Shown here one piece after another: positions 8,530-17,725 of a DNA stretch of 64,000 nt. The stretch comes from FEN-1297 sp021817845 (lineage in GTDB: Bacteria; Bacteroidota; Ignavibacteria; Ignavibacteriales; Ignavibacteriaceae). The stretch's first letter is position 1. Every line of letters begins with the position of its first letter. The stretch spans positions 1-64,000 of the forward strand of contig JAKAFW010000002.1 in NCBI GenBank assembly GCA_021817845.1, written 5' to 3'. The notes under the pieces are model-generated. The model did not search any database, had not been told where the DNA came from, and saw only the letters and a list, made by a program, of their open reading frames with translations. A program made the translations under genes and the position numbers.

Positions 8530-9573
8530 ATGGCAAGCAAAAAAGATTTTTTGAAAGGTACTATCAAGCATATTGATATTAAAAAGTATAATGTAATTGA
8601 GCTTGTAGATGCAATGCAATACATGGCTTTTTCGGCGAGGGATTTGAACCGTGCTTCAAATATTTATGATAGGATGCTTCGCGATAAAGATTGCGGTATC
8701 ATTTTAACGATTGCCGGAAGCTTGTTCAGCGCAGGATTAAAAAAGGTTGTTTATGATTTAATTATGAATAACATGATTGACGCCGTAGTTTCTACGGGAG
8801 CTCTTATGGTAGATCAAGATTTTTTTGAGGCACTTGGTTTTAAGCATTATATCGGTACACCGTTTAGTGATGATAACGAACTAAGAGAACTTCACATTGA
8901 TAGAATTTACGATACGTACATTGATGAAGATGAATTAAGAATTTGCGATGAAACCACTGCAAAGATATTTGATTCCCTTGATCCAAGACCTTACTCTTCA
9001 CGCGAATTGCTTTGGGAATTTGGTAAATATCTTGATGAAAACGGTGGACCCAAGGTTGAAGACTCTGTAATTTATGCCGCGTACAAAAAGAACGTCCCGA
9101 TTTTTGTTCCGGCATTTTCGGATTGTTCGGCGGGATTTGGGTTTATAATGCACCAAACTAAAAACCCTGATAAGCATGTTTCAATTGATTCTGCAAAAGA
9201 TTTTTTAGAACTTACAAAGATTAAACTTCACAGCAACGAAACAGGCATTTTTATGGTTGGCGGCGGCGTTCCTAAAAACTTCACACAGGATATTGTCGTT
9301 GCTGCAGACATTTTAAAAGAAAACGCACCAATGCATAAGTACGCTATCCAGATTACTGTTGCAGATGTTCGTGATGGCGCACTCTCAAGTTCTACTTTGA
9401 AGGAAGCAAGCTCCTGGGGAAAAGTGGAAACTACTTTTGAGCAAATGGTATATTCAGAAGCGACAATTGCTATGCCTCTAATTACTGGTTATGCATATCA
9501 TAAAGCAGGATGGAAAGAAAGAAAAGCTCGTGAGTTCCAAAAAATATTTTTAACGGCTAAAGTAGAAATCTAA
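8530..9573 (+). CDS. deoxyhypusine synthase family protein (probable homospermidine synthase type)
   Basis: 347 residues, the length of the DHS family, which transfers the aminobutyl group of spermidine in an NAD-dependent reaction. The catalytic lysine is present in EASSWGK (Lys298), and the NAD-binding pattern VSTGALMVDQDF and the glycine-rich FMVGGGVPKNF are intact. Eukaryotes and archaea use the enzyme to modify eIF5A. Bacteria lack eIF5A, and bacterial members studied so far include homospermidine synthases (SpeY type), so a polyamine role is the better guess. AAAGGA stands before the ATG. The substrate remains inference. Confidence 0.88.
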   Translation: MASKKDFLKGTIKHIDIKKYNVIELVDAMQYMAFSARDLNRASNIYDRMLRDKDCGIILTIAGSLFSAGLKKVVYDLIMNNMIDAVVSTGALMVDQDFFEALGFKHYIGTPFSDDNELRELHIDRIYDTYIDEDELRICDETTAKIFDSLDPRPYSSRELLWEFGKYLDENGGPKVEDSVIYAAYKKNVPIFVPAFSDCSAGFGFIMHQTKNPDKHVSIDSAKDFLELTKIKLHSNETGIFMVGGGVPKNFTQDIVVAADILKENAPMHKYAIQITVADVRDGALSSSTLKEASSWGKVETTFEQMVYSEATIAMPLITGYAYHKAGWKERKAREFQKIFLTAKVEI

Positions 9574-9793
9574 GTAGAGCTGGTTATTAAGAATTAGGCA
9601 ATAATACATGATTGTTTTTGGTATAAACTAAGCATTCCAAACGAAGAAGATGGGGTCTTAAAACAAAGAGAAAGATTCTTAGTGTATTTTTCTATATTTT
9701 CGCTTGCTTATGATGGTGTATTACTATGTTAGACAAGTTAAATTACTTGTATAAAAAAATAGTGGAAGTTTTGAGAAATTTTTAAGGCATTTG

Positions 9794-10339
9794 ATGAAAA
9801 AAACTATCTTCGTTTTGACGCTAATAATTTTAGTTTCTACAGCTTCTTTAGAATTAAAAGCACAATCGTATTTAAGCGTCGGGGGATTTTTGGGCGGTGG
9901 TTACATCAGCGGAAATTTGCCGTCGCAGGGAAGCTTTACTTCTTCAATATTTGTAGAAGCTAATACAAACAAAGCGTTTGGATTCGACACGCGGTTAAGC
10001 TTCATTTACGCTGCTAATATTGATTTGCTGTTTCCCCGAAACAGTATTAATTATTATCCGTTTGTAAGAGGGTTTTCAATAAAAGGCATCGTTCGACAGC
10101 CTTTATCATCAATATTTTTCGTTGAAGAAGGTATAGGTCCGCTTGCACTAAATGACAGAACCTTCAGCCATATTAATTCTTGGGATTATGGAATTGTTTT
10201 TTCAATTTTGGCAGGAACAAATTTTGGAAATTCTCAGGGGAAATTTAGATTAGGTGCCGGAGTTGAATATGGGCTTACCTTTACAAGCACAGATATAGGG
10301 TATTCTTCTTTTCACGTTCAGATACAATATATTTTATAA
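9794..10339 (+). CDS. small outer-membrane beta-barrel protein
   Basis: 181 residues from the ATG (a TTG lies directly before it). Residues 1-24 form a signal peptide ending LKAQS. The mature part alternates hydrophobic and polar residues with Gly-rich turns (LSVGGFLGGGYISG) and ends in an aromatic-hydrophobic strand FHVQIQYIL, typical of an OmpA/OmpW-like eight-stranded barrel inserted by Bam. No specific family is recognisable. It converges with the propeller protein gene, whose stop lies 3 bases away, leaving no room for separate terminators. Confidence 0.72.
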   Translation: MKKTIFVLTLIILVSTASLELKAQSYLSVGGFLGGGYISGNLPSQGSFTSSIFVEANTNKAFGFDTRLSFIYAANIDLLFPRNSINYYPFVRGFSIKGIVRQPLSSIFFVEEGIGPLALNDRTFSHINSWDYGIVFSILAGTNFGNSQGKFRLGAGVEYGLTFTSTDIGYSSFHVQIQYIL

Positions 10340-10342
10340 TTT

Positions 10343-11470
10343 TTATTTATTTGTTTTAAGAATCGGTGCTTCTTGTTGTACTTCGACCTTTCTTCCGCCC
10401 CAATGTGCCAATGGATTTGCTATTAAGACCTTTGTTAAACCATTATCGGTACCAATCCATAAACTTGTTCCATCAAAAAAAAGCGAAGTGATTTTTGAAG
10501 ATTGAATATTTATTTCATTTAAATCAATTGGAGAAATATAGCCATTTAATCGGTTAATCATTACCAGGCCCTTGCCGTAGTCTTTCTTTTCCTTTTTTTG
10601 AAATGAATAAACACCTGCGAATATCTCATTTCCGACCTTAACCATGCAATAGACTCCATCCGCAGGAAGTCCATCACTTTCGGAGAGTCTTTCCCATTTA
10701 TGCTTCCTATCAAATTCATAAATTCCGCCGATGTTGAACTTTGGATTTTCAAGAGTAATAAATTCATCTGTCCCGAACCAAACAGTTGCGGGGTCAAAAA
10801 TCATGTCGGAAACAGAAACTGATTCTCCATCGCCGTTAAATCCGCCATCTTTATTATTGATATATGTCCAAGCATCTTTATCTTCAAGCTTCATACTTTT
10901 GTGAAAAATATGCACGCCAGATTCTGAACCGAACCAAACAAGGCTATCGCCATCGAGTCTTATTGATTTTATATTATTTGATTTGGAATCGTTATTAATC
11001 ATCAAAGAAAAATCTTGATATCTTTGTTTCCCTACTTCAAGCATAGTGATGTTTTCAAATCTCCCAATCCAAAGAACATTTTCCTGGGGATCATAGCAAA
11101 GAGATCTTATCCAATTACCCATTTCCCCGCCGAGTGAAAACTTTCTTTTGTGCCATTGATTTTTGCGCTGATCTAAAATATATAAACCGTCTGTAGCGCC
11201 AGCCCAGACATAATTTTTATTTGCAGCAATACAATAGAAAAAATTATTATCGAGATTTTTATTTGCTGTTGAGTAATTATACCATGCATTATCTTTGTAC
11301 GAATATTTATAAATACCCTGACCATAAGTGGAAACCCAAAGGTTTTCCCCAACCAACGTCATGGAGGTAACCGTTGCGCCTTCAAGAAAATTTGTAGATT
11401 CAATTTTAGGGAAAATAAAATTAGGTGTTGATAGGAATAAAATGGAAAACAAAAATAGCTTACGAATCAT
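10343..11470 (-). CDS. secreted beta-propeller protein (two-component-regulator-propeller type repeats)
   Basis: 375 residues from the ATG at 11470, which lies just past the panB stop; this start gives a clean signal peptide (IRKLFLFSILFL). The rest is built of repeats with the pattern LWVSTYGQGIYKY, VWAGATDGLYIL, VWFGSESGVHIF, VWFGTD, LWIGTDNGL, which are the blades of the 'reg_prop' propeller found in sensor proteins of Bacteroidota. Here there is no kinase or DNA-binding part, so it is a stand-alone extracytoplasmic propeller. Probably co-transcribed behind panB. Confidence 0.75.
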   Translation of the reverse strand: MIRKLFLFSILFLSTPNFIFPKIESTNFLEGATVTSMTLVGENLWVSTYGQGIYKYSYKDNAWYNYSTANKNLDNNFFYCIAANKNYVWAGATDGLYILDQRKNQWHKRKFSLGGEMGNWIRSLCYDPQENVLWIGRFENITMLEVGKQRYQDFSLMINNDSKSNNIKSIRLDGDSLVWFGSESGVHIFHKSMKLEDKDAWTYINNKDGGFNGDGESVSVSDMIFDPATVWFGTDEFITLENPKFNIGGIYEFDRKHKWERLSESDGLPADGVYCMVKVGNEIFAGVYSFQKKEKKDYGKGLVMINRLNGYISPIDLNEINIQSSKITSLFFDGTSLWIGTDNGLTKVLIANPLAHWGGRKVEVQQEAPILKTNK

Positions 11471-11474
11471 TGTT

Positions 11475-12290
11475 TCAGTAACTCTCATCATCGGAAGGAA
11501 ACTTTTTTTGTTTCACATCTTCAATATAATTTTTAACGGCGTTAGTAATTTCATCCGCTAACTTTGCATAATGGCGGACAAACCTAGGGTGAAAATCAAC
11601 ATTTAGACCCAGCATATCCGGTGTAACTAAAATTTGACCATCACAATGAACACCTGCACCGATTCCTATCGTAGGAATTTTTAGGCTTTCTGTAATTTTC
11701 TTAGCAAGGTCGGCAGGGATTTTTTCCAGGACCAATGCAAACGCCCCTGCCTGTTCAACTGATTTTGCATCATTTAATATTTCCTCAGCTTCATCAATAT
11801 CCTTCCCGCGCTCACGATAGCTTCCAAATTTATGAATGCTTTGCGGAGTTAAACCAATATGTCCCATCACAGGAATTCCGGCATCTGTAATTTTTCTAAT
11901 TGTTTCGGCAAGGCGAACTCCGCCTTCAAGTTTAACGGCGCCTGCCGGAGTTTCTTTTAATATTCTTCCTGCATTTCTAAATCCCTCATCTACGCTAAGC
12001 TGATAAGACATAAATGGCATATCCACAACAATCATTGCCCGGCTGATTGCTTTGCTGACAGCTTTGGTATGATAGATCATTTCATCCATAGTTACTGGAA
12101 GAGTAGTATCGTTGCCCTGAAATACATTGCTTAGAGAGTCGCCGATAAGTACTATGTCTATTCCCGCTTCTTCAAGAAGTTTAGCCGTGATAAAATCATA
12201 CGCCGTTAGCGCAGAAATTTTTTTCCCGTTCTTTTTAAGCCATGATAGGGTCAAAGTTGTAACACGTTTTATTTCTTTTTCGCTACTCAT
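11475..12290 (-). CDS. panB: 3-methyl-2-oxobutanoate hydroxymethyltransferase
   Basis: 271 residues, the first committed enzyme of pantothenate synthesis (ketoisovalerate + methylene-THF to ketopantoate). Metal and substrate motifs are seen in ISALTAYDFITAKLLEEAGIDIVLIGDSL, MPFMSYQLS, VKLEGG, MGHIGLTPQS, LVLEKIP with the catalytic Glu, and IGIGAGVHCDGQILVTPDMLG. It lies 23 bases behind the lipoyl-transferase-like gene. No other pan genes are in the window. Confidence 0.96.
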   Translation of the reverse strand: MSSEKEIKRVTTLTLSWLKKNGKKISALTAYDFITAKLLEEAGIDIVLIGDSLSNVFQGNDTTLPVTMDEMIYHTKAVSKAISRAMIVVDMPFMSYQLSVDEGFRNAGRILKETPAGAVKLEGGVRLAETIRKITDAGIPVMGHIGLTPQSIHKFGSYRERGKDIDEAEEILNDAKSVEQAGAFALVLEKIPADLAKKITESLKIPTIGIGAGVHCDGQILVTPDMLGLNVDFHPRFVRHYAKLADEITNAVKNYIEDVKQKKFPSDDESY

Positions 12291-12313
12291 AATATTTTAG
12301 TAATTTATTTTTT

Positions 12314-13087
12314 TTATGAAAAGACAATTTCATTTATGCCTGCTGACTGGGGTAAATTAAGCTCTTTAAACTTCGCTTGGAAATAATCTTCAAAACCTTT
12401 TACCAATCTATCTTCCAATTTTTTATAGTCAATTTCGGATTTTAAGATCGAATATAAATCCGTAGTGGTTTTATCAATTTCCTCAGCAAACGACGACATG
12501 TTTTCTACAGTAAGATTTAGGTAATCGACAATCTTTTTATGATAGTTTCCACACAAAATTGATCCATGTTGGAGAATAGTATTACCTAATTTTCTTTGAG
12601 CACTTCCGACAAGTTTTTTTCCTAAAAACTTAAGTTCGTTCTTTGCAGAAACGGCAAAACAGATTGAGCTTATTTCTTCCTTATAAACTTTTGGAAAGTC
12701 GGGTTGAGAATTTTCCAATTCAACAAATTTTAATCTATCGTCATAAAGCGACAAACCTAGTTTAAGCGCACGATTTATTTCGTAATAAATATATTTTGCA
12801 GAGGTTTGACTGTCAACCGGATAAATTACCGAGTAAGTAATCTCTTCGGCATGAAGAATTGCTCTTCCACCGGTTGGTCTTTTTACGATATCAATTCCAT
12901 CAAACTTTGCTTTCACGGAATTTATAGAATCAACATCTTGATTTGCACCTAAAGAAATACAAAAAGGCTTCCATTGGTACAATCTAAAAATCGCTTCATC
13001 CGGTCTGGAATTTTTTGCAAGTTGAAGATCAAAATCCATATTGAATTGTCCTGAACCGGCGCCACTATTTATAAATCGCCATTTCAT
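12314..13087 (-). CDS. lipoate/octanoate protein transferase (LplA/LipM-like)
   Basis: 257 residues of the biotin/lipoate ligase fold. Recognised by WKPFCISLGANQD, the RPTGGRAILHAEEITYS motif, the SSICF segment that holds a candidate catalytic Cys, and GKKLVGSAQRKLGNTILQHGSIL with its invariant lysine. The Cys in the ICF context favours a LipM-type octanoyltransferase over a lipoate ligase, but this is inference. It overlaps the 3' end of lpxA by 4 bases (ATGA), so translation is probably coupled although the pathways are unrelated. Confidence 0.8.
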   Translation of the reverse strand: MKWRFINSGAGSGQFNMDFDLQLAKNSRPDEAIFRLYQWKPFCISLGANQDVDSINSVKAKFDGIDIVKRPTGGRAILHAEEITYSVIYPVDSQTSAKYIYYEINRALKLGLSLYDDRLKFVELENSQPDFPKVYKEEISSICFAVSAKNELKFLGKKLVGSAQRKLGNTILQHGSILCGNYHKKIVDYLNLTVENMSSFAEEIDKTTTDLYSILKSEIDYKKLEDRLVKGFEDYFQAKFKELNLPQSAGINEIVFS

Positions 13088-13860
13088 TTACCGATTAATC
13101 CTCGTTTGCTTTTTCCGAGAAAATCTATGACTATTTTAACATAATTATTATTCCCGAATTCATCAGTAATTTTTTTCTTTGCTTGAGACACATTTAAGGA
13201 GTTATCATACAAATAGCTAAATGCTTTTTTCAATATTAAGATATCTTCATTTGAAAAACCACGTCTTCTAAGTCCAATCACATTTAGTCCGCTAAATTCA
13301 AGAGGCTCACCTGCAGTCAGAATATACGGCGGTACATCTTGAGTAACTCTAAAACCACCACCAATCATACAATGCTGTCCAACAATGCAAAACTGATGAA
13401 CGGGCGTCATACCTCCAATAATTACCCAATCTTCAATTGTCACATGACCTGCAATTTGAACTCCATTCGCAAGGATACAATTGTCGCCCACTGTACTATC
13501 GTGAGCAACGTGTGAGTAAGCCATAAGTAAACAATTTTTACCCACTCTAGAGAAACCGGTTTCTTTGGTACCCCTGTGAAGAGTAACAAATTCATGAATA
13601 ACAGTATCGTCATCAACAATAAAAAGAGTTTCTTCATTCCCAAATTTTAGATCCTGAGGTGTATGTGCAATCGAGGCAGATTGATGAATCTTAACGCGAT
13701 TGCCGATTCTTGCGCCGTTGTAAATAACCGCGTGAGGTCCTATTATGCAATCGTCTCCAATTTCTACATTATCTTCTATAATTACGTAAGGGGCAACCGA
13801 AATGTTGTTTCCAAGAATTGCTTTTTTACTTACAATTGCAGTAGGATGAATATTTGTCAT
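13084..13860 (-). CDS. lpxA: UDP-N-acetylglucosamine O-acyltransferase
   Basis: 258 residues, first step of lipid A synthesis. A left-handed parallel beta-helix of hexapeptide repeats (IHPTAIVSKKAILG onwards) covers residues 1-190. The catalytic His lies in YSHVAHDSTVGD, and the motif GGGFRVTQDVPPYI is typical of LpxA. The C-terminal helical part is normal length. It follows lpxC/fabZ by 23 bases in the envelope operon. Confidence 0.97.
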   Translation of the reverse strand: MTNIHPTAIVSKKAILGNNISVAPYVIIEDNVEIGDDCIIGPHAVIYNGARIGNRVKIHQSASIAHTPQDLKFGNEETLFIVDDDTVIHEFVTLHRGTKETGFSRVGKNCLLMAYSHVAHDSTVGDNCILANGVQIAGHVTIEDWVIIGGMTPVHQFCIVGQHCMIGGGFRVTQDVPPYILTAGEPLEFSGLNVIGLRRRGFSNEDILILKKAFSYLYDNSLNVSQAKKKITDEFGNNNYVKIVIDFLGKSKRGLIGK

Positions 13861-13883
13861 TATCTTTTTATAAATAATTTTTT

Positions 13884-15299
13884 TTAGGAATTAGTGGTAC
13901 TCTGTTCGCGGTCAACAATACCAGCCATAAATTCAGCTTCTGCTACAAGTATTTCGTTCACATAAGTTTTTCCAGCCATCATAACTACTTTATTTTTTTT
14001 ATTAGTCAAATTGATTTCCATATAAAGCTGATCACCCGGAACAACCGGTTTTCTAAATTTTGCATTATTTATTTGCATAAACATTACGAGTTTTTTTTCT
14101 GGTTCGGGAAAAGCATTTAGCAGAAGGACTCCTCCGGTTTGCGCCATTGCTTCTATAATTAAGACACCTGGCATTACCGGCTGTCCTGGAAAGTGCCCCT
14201 GGAAAAATGGTTCATTTATCGATACAGATTTTATTCCAATAACTTTTTTATCGACTTCCAGATGAACAATTTTATCAACAAGAAGGAATGGGTAACGGTG
14301 CGGTAGAATCCTTTGAATTGCATTCACATCAAACACAACTCCTTCTTTTTTAACAAATTGATATTTTTTAACAAGCTTTTTCTGCTGATACAATTTTCTA
14401 ATTTGTTTGGCGAATTCAACATTGGCTTTATGACCTGGTCTGGCAGCAAGAATTTGTGCTTTAACCGGGACACCAATCAAGGCAAGATCACCCAAAAGGT
14501 CTAACAATTTATGACGTACAGGTTCGTTTTTAAATCTTAACTGTTTATTGTTTAAAATTCCGTTGGTACCGATTGTGACATTTTCATATATGCCAAGTTT
14601 TTTTCTTAAACCTTCCAACTCAAGTTCATCAGAATTTCGGTCTACAATTACCACAGCATTATCAATGTCTCCGCCCTTAATTAATCCGGCATCAGCTAGT
14701 TGCTCAACTTCGCTAAGGAAGCAGAATGTTCTTGCCGGAGCAAACTCTGTTATGAATTCTTTTTCCAAGTCAAATAAACCAGTATGCTGACTACCTAAGG
14801 CAGGGTTTTGGTAATCAACCATAACTGTTGCGCGATAACTATCCAACGGAAGAGCAACTATATCAATTTGATTTTCTTCATTATGGTAGGTTACGGTTTG
14901 GTCAATTATTAAATAATCTTTAGGTGCTTCTTGCTGAACAAAATCAGCCTTTAATAGCTGTTCTACATAAGGCATGGCGCTTCCGTCTCCTACCGGAGGT
15001 TCAATCCCATCAAGTTCTATGATAATGTTGTCTATCTGAAGTCCAACTACAGCCGCAAGAACATGTTCTACCGTATGAACTTTTGCTTCGCCTATTCCTA
15101 AAGTGGTGCCCCGGGAAACGTCAACTACGTTATCGGCAATAGCATGAATTTCAGGCGCGCCACCTAAATCTACCCTTACAAATTTAATCCCATAGTTTAC
15201 CGGCGCAGGCTTAAAAGTCATAGTGCAAGAAGTGCCGGTGTGCAAACCAATCCCAGACATTGAAACGGGCTTGGAAATAGTTCTTTGTAACTCTAACAT
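13884..15299 (-). CDS. lpxC/fabZ: bifunctional UDP-3-O-acyl-GlcNAc deacetylase / 3-hydroxyacyl-ACP dehydratase
   Basis: 471 residues from the ATG at 15299, where LpxC normally begins (MLELQRTISKPVSMSGIGLH). The LpxC half (1 to ~315) has zinc ligands in TVEHVLAAV and RHKLLDLLGDLALIG and the motif LAARPGHKANVEFAK. The FabZ half (~325-470) has LPHRYPFLLVDKI with the catalytic His and GHFPGQPVMPGVLIIEAMAQ with the catalytic Glu. Such fusions are typical of the Bacteroidota/Chlorobi group and link lipid A synthesis to hydroxyacyl-ACP supply. An open frame reaches 24 codons further upstream but has no family similarity. Confidence 0.96.
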   Translation of the reverse strand: MLELQRTISKPVSMSGIGLHTGTSCTMTFKPAPVNYGIKFVRVDLGGAPEIHAIADNVVDVSRGTTLGIGEAKVHTVEHVLAAVVGLQIDNIIIELDGIEPPVGDGSAMPYVEQLLKADFVQQEAPKDYLIIDQTVTYHNEENQIDIVALPLDSYRATVMVDYQNPALGSQHTGLFDLEKEFITEFAPARTFCFLSEVEQLADAGLIKGGDIDNAVVIVDRNSDELELEGLRKKLGIYENVTIGTNGILNNKQLRFKNEPVRHKLLDLLGDLALIGVPVKAQILAARPGHKANVEFAKQIRKLYQQKKLVKKYQFVKKEGVVFDVNAIQRILPHRYPFLLVDKIVHLEVDKKVIGIKSVSINEPFFQGHFPGQPVMPGVLIIEAMAQTGGVLLLNAFPEPEKKLVMFMQINNAKFRKPVVPGDQLYMEINLTNKKNKVVMMAGKTYVNEILVAEAEFMAGIVDREQSTTNS

Positions 15300-15422
15300 T
15301 AATAAAATCCAATATAGTGAATAAGATATTTTAGAAATATAAGTAAATTCATTTTCAAAATAGCAAGACAAGATTTGAAATACAATAAAAATGATTTTGG
15401 TGAAGTGAGCGAAATAAAATTT

Positions 15423-16475
15423 CTAATTTTCTTTTAGTCTTTTAATTTCTTCCGTTAAATTTTGAATTTGCATTTCAAGGTGTTTCAATTTTTCAGCATA
15501 GCCCGGAAGGTTGCGTATATGAGCTTCAAGTTTGATAGCGGTTTTAAATTCCTTCGCCGGCGTTCCATAATATTGCCCCGGTTTGGTTATTGATTTTGAG
15601 ATCCCAGACTTAGCCATAATTATAACGTGATCAGCAATTTCAATGTGCCCGACAATCCCAACTTGACCGGCAATGATATTGTGGCTTCCGATTTTTGTAC
15701 TTCCTGAAATTCCAGTAAGTGCCGAAATAACCGTATCTTCACCGACAACAACGTTATGGGCAATTTGGACAAGATTGTCTATCTTAACGCCTCGCCTTAT
15801 AATAGTAGCGCCAAGTTCAGCTCTATCCACCGAAACATTTGAGCCAAGTTCTACGTCATCTTCAATTATTACGATACCAATTTGAGGAATTTTTTGATAA
15901 GCTCCTTTTTCATCGGTAAAAAATCCAAAGCCATCTGAGCCAATTACAGTGCCGGGATGAATTATTACCCGGCTTCCAATTTTACTTTTTTCACGAATAC
16001 TAACATTTTGAAAGATTATTGAATCGTCGCCAATTTCAACATCCTCAAGCAAAACTGTATTATGAAAAAGCTTAGTGTTTTTTCCTATTTTGCATCCGGC
16101 GGAAACGACAACATTTTTCCCGATTGCAGAATTTTCGCCGATTTTGGCTGATGGGTGTATATAAGCCGATTCATCAATCCCTTCTAAAGAATATTTAGGT
16201 GAGAAATAATGAATTAATATTTTTGCAAAAGCTTTGTTAGGATCATTAACTTCGATATAAGAGAGATCGGATCTTGATTTATTAAAACCGGGCTTGACAA
16301 GAATTGCTGATGCTTTTGTAGAAGGGAAATATTTTTCATAGCTTGAAAGATAAAGGAAAGTAAGATCACCTTGCTGGGCTTCTTCGATTTTCGCAAGATT
16401 GTTAATAATTAGATTTTTATCACCGACTAAATTTCCACCGATTATTTCTGCTACATCGGATAATTTAAAGCTCAT
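15423..16475 (-). CDS. lpxD: UDP-3-O-acylglucosamine N-acyltransferase
   Basis: 350 residues, third step of lipid A synthesis. It has an N-terminal uridine-binding domain (~1-100), then hexapeptide repeats (IHPSAKIGENSAIGKNVVVS and following), the IGSDGFGF motif and the catalytic His in QIAHNVVVGEDT. The C-terminal coiled helix ends LTEEIKRLKEN. It lies 17 bases behind ompH and is followed by a 123-base spacer before lpxC/fabZ. Confidence 0.97.
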   Translation of the reverse strand: MSFKLSDVAEIIGGNLVGDKNLIINNLAKIEEAQQGDLTFLYLSSYEKYFPSTKASAILVKPGFNKSRSDLSYIEVNDPNKAFAKILIHYFSPKYSLEGIDESAYIHPSAKIGENSAIGKNVVVSAGCKIGKNTKLFHNTVLLEDVEIGDDSIIFQNVSIREKSKIGSRVIIHPGTVIGSDGFGFFTDEKGAYQKIPQIGIVIIEDDVELGSNVSVDRAELGATIIRRGVKIDNLVQIAHNVVVGEDTVISALTGISGSTKIGSHNIIAGQVGIVGHIEIADHVIIMAKSGISKSITKPGQYYGTPAKEFKTAIKLEAHIRNLPGYAEKLKHLEMQIQNLTEEIKRLKEN

Positions 16476-16492
16476 TAAATTCAGCTCATATT

Positions 16493-17020
16493 TTATTGAA
16501 GTTTAAGCAAATCCATGACTTGAGGAGTAATATCGTACTTATCCTTCGCATAAAGGATGGAAATACTAGCACTCCGGTCAAAAACAAAATCAAGGTCTTC
16601 TTTTTTTGCCACTTCTTGAATAGCATTAAAAACTTTGTTCTGGACTGGTTTCATTAGTTCTTCTTGTTTTTGAAATAGTTCGCCGTTTGTTCCAAACTTT
16701 TTATCTCGATAATCATTTATTTGCTTATCAAGATTCTTTATTGCTGTTTCCAGTTCAATCTTAGTTTGATCGGTCATAATTAATTTTCTTCTATCAAAGT
16801 CATCTTGTTTGACTTTTTTGGCTGCTTCCATTTTGCTCAGTTCGGCTTGCCAATCGCGAATTAAGCCGTCCAGCTTAAGTTTCGCATCTTGCGCATCCGG
16901 GATTTTGCTCAGAATGGTTTTGGAATCGACATAGCCGATTTTTAACTGGCCGAAAGAAATTCCCGAGAAAAATAAGAGGGAAAAAAAGAGAAAAGAAAAT
17001 ACTCGCGTTTTCATTTTCAA
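16493..17020 (-). CDS. OmpH/Skp-family periplasmic chaperone, second copy
   Basis: 175 residues. A signal peptide (MKMKTRVFSFLFFSLLFF...FG) precedes the Skp pattern KIGYVDSKTILSKIPDAQDA, a long charged coiled coil and the C-terminal LDFVFDRSASISILYAKDKYDIT motif. Skp holds unfolded outer-membrane proteins for the Bam complex. It is a paralogue of the neighbouring 17162-17692 gene, and lies between it and lpxD. Confidence 0.92.
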   Translation of the reverse strand: MKMKTRVFSFLFFSLLFFSGISFGQLKIGYVDSKTILSKIPDAQDAKLKLDGLIRDWQAELSKMEAAKKVKQDDFDRRKLIMTDQTKIELETAIKNLDKQINDYRDKKFGTNGELFQKQEELMKPVQNKVFNAIQEVAKKEDLDFVFDRSASISILYAKDKYDITPQVMDLLKLQ

Positions 17021-17110
17021 CTCCGTATTTAAATTAGTTTTGGAAATAACTTATTAAAGAGTATCAAATTTAAATAACACCCTCTCACTTTTTATCATAG
17101 CAATTTAAAA

Positions 17111-17143
17111 TATTGTCCCGATTTATTAGAAATCGAGACAATA
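17111..17143 (-). terminator. hairpin between the two ompH genes
   Basis: A 14-bp stem with one mismatch (arms 17111-17124 and 17130-17143) and a 5-base loop, followed on the minus strand by TTTTAAATT. It probably ends some transcripts after the first ompH and lowers expression of ompH2-lpxD and beyond. Confidence 0.6.
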
Positions 17144-17161
17144 AAAAAATAAGATAAATTT

Positions 17162-17692
17162 TTATTTAACAGATGTTTTCAGTTTATCCAGAACTTTATA
17201 AGTAATATCATAAGCTGGGTCAGCATATAGGAGAACAACGTCGCCTGCTTTATCGAAGACGAATTTCATTCCTTCTTCTTTAGCAACTTCCTGAATTGCT
17301 TTATAAATTTTGTTTTTTACAGGAGTAAAAATTTTATCCTGTTCTTTATAGATATCACCTGTACCCTGGGCAAACTTTTCTTTTTGATAATCAAGAATAC
17401 CGTTTTGTTGGGCTATAAGTACTTGCTGTGCCGATTGCTTTTTACTATCGGGCATTGTGTTTGCTTGCTTTTGGTAATTTTCAAGAGCCTGCTGGTAATC
17501 AGCTTTAAGGCTATCAAGATGTGATGACCATTTATTTGTAAGCGCATCAAGATCACCCTGAGCTTTAATTGCTTCTGGAAGTTGATTCAGAATTAGTTGA
17601 GAATCAACATAACCAATTTTTTGAGCGGTTTGGGCAGATAAAAAATTACTGCCGATTAAAAGAACCGTTAGGATCAAAAGAAGTTTTTTCAC
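17162..17692 (-). CDS. OmpH/Skp-family periplasmic chaperone, first copy
   Basis: 176 residues with signal peptide ending LSAQ, then KIGYVDSQLILNQLPEA, a coiled coil, and the conserved MKFVFDKAGDVVLLYADPAYDIT end. It is closely similar in plan to the next gene downstream, and a duplication is usual in Bacteroidota. It lies 33 bases behind bamA, its functional partner in outer-membrane protein assembly. Confidence 0.92.
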   Translation of the reverse strand: MKKLLLILTVLLIGSNFLSAQTAQKIGYVDSQLILNQLPEAIKAQGDLDALTNKWSSHLDSLKADYQQALENYQKQANTMPDSKKQSAQQVLIAQQNGILDYQKEKFAQGTGDIYKEQDKIFTPVKNKIYKAIQEVAKEEGMKFVFDKAGDVVLLYADPAYDITYKVLDKLKTSVK

Positions 17693-17725
17693 TATTCTTA
17701 CCTCTGTGTTTTTGTTATAAGTTAA

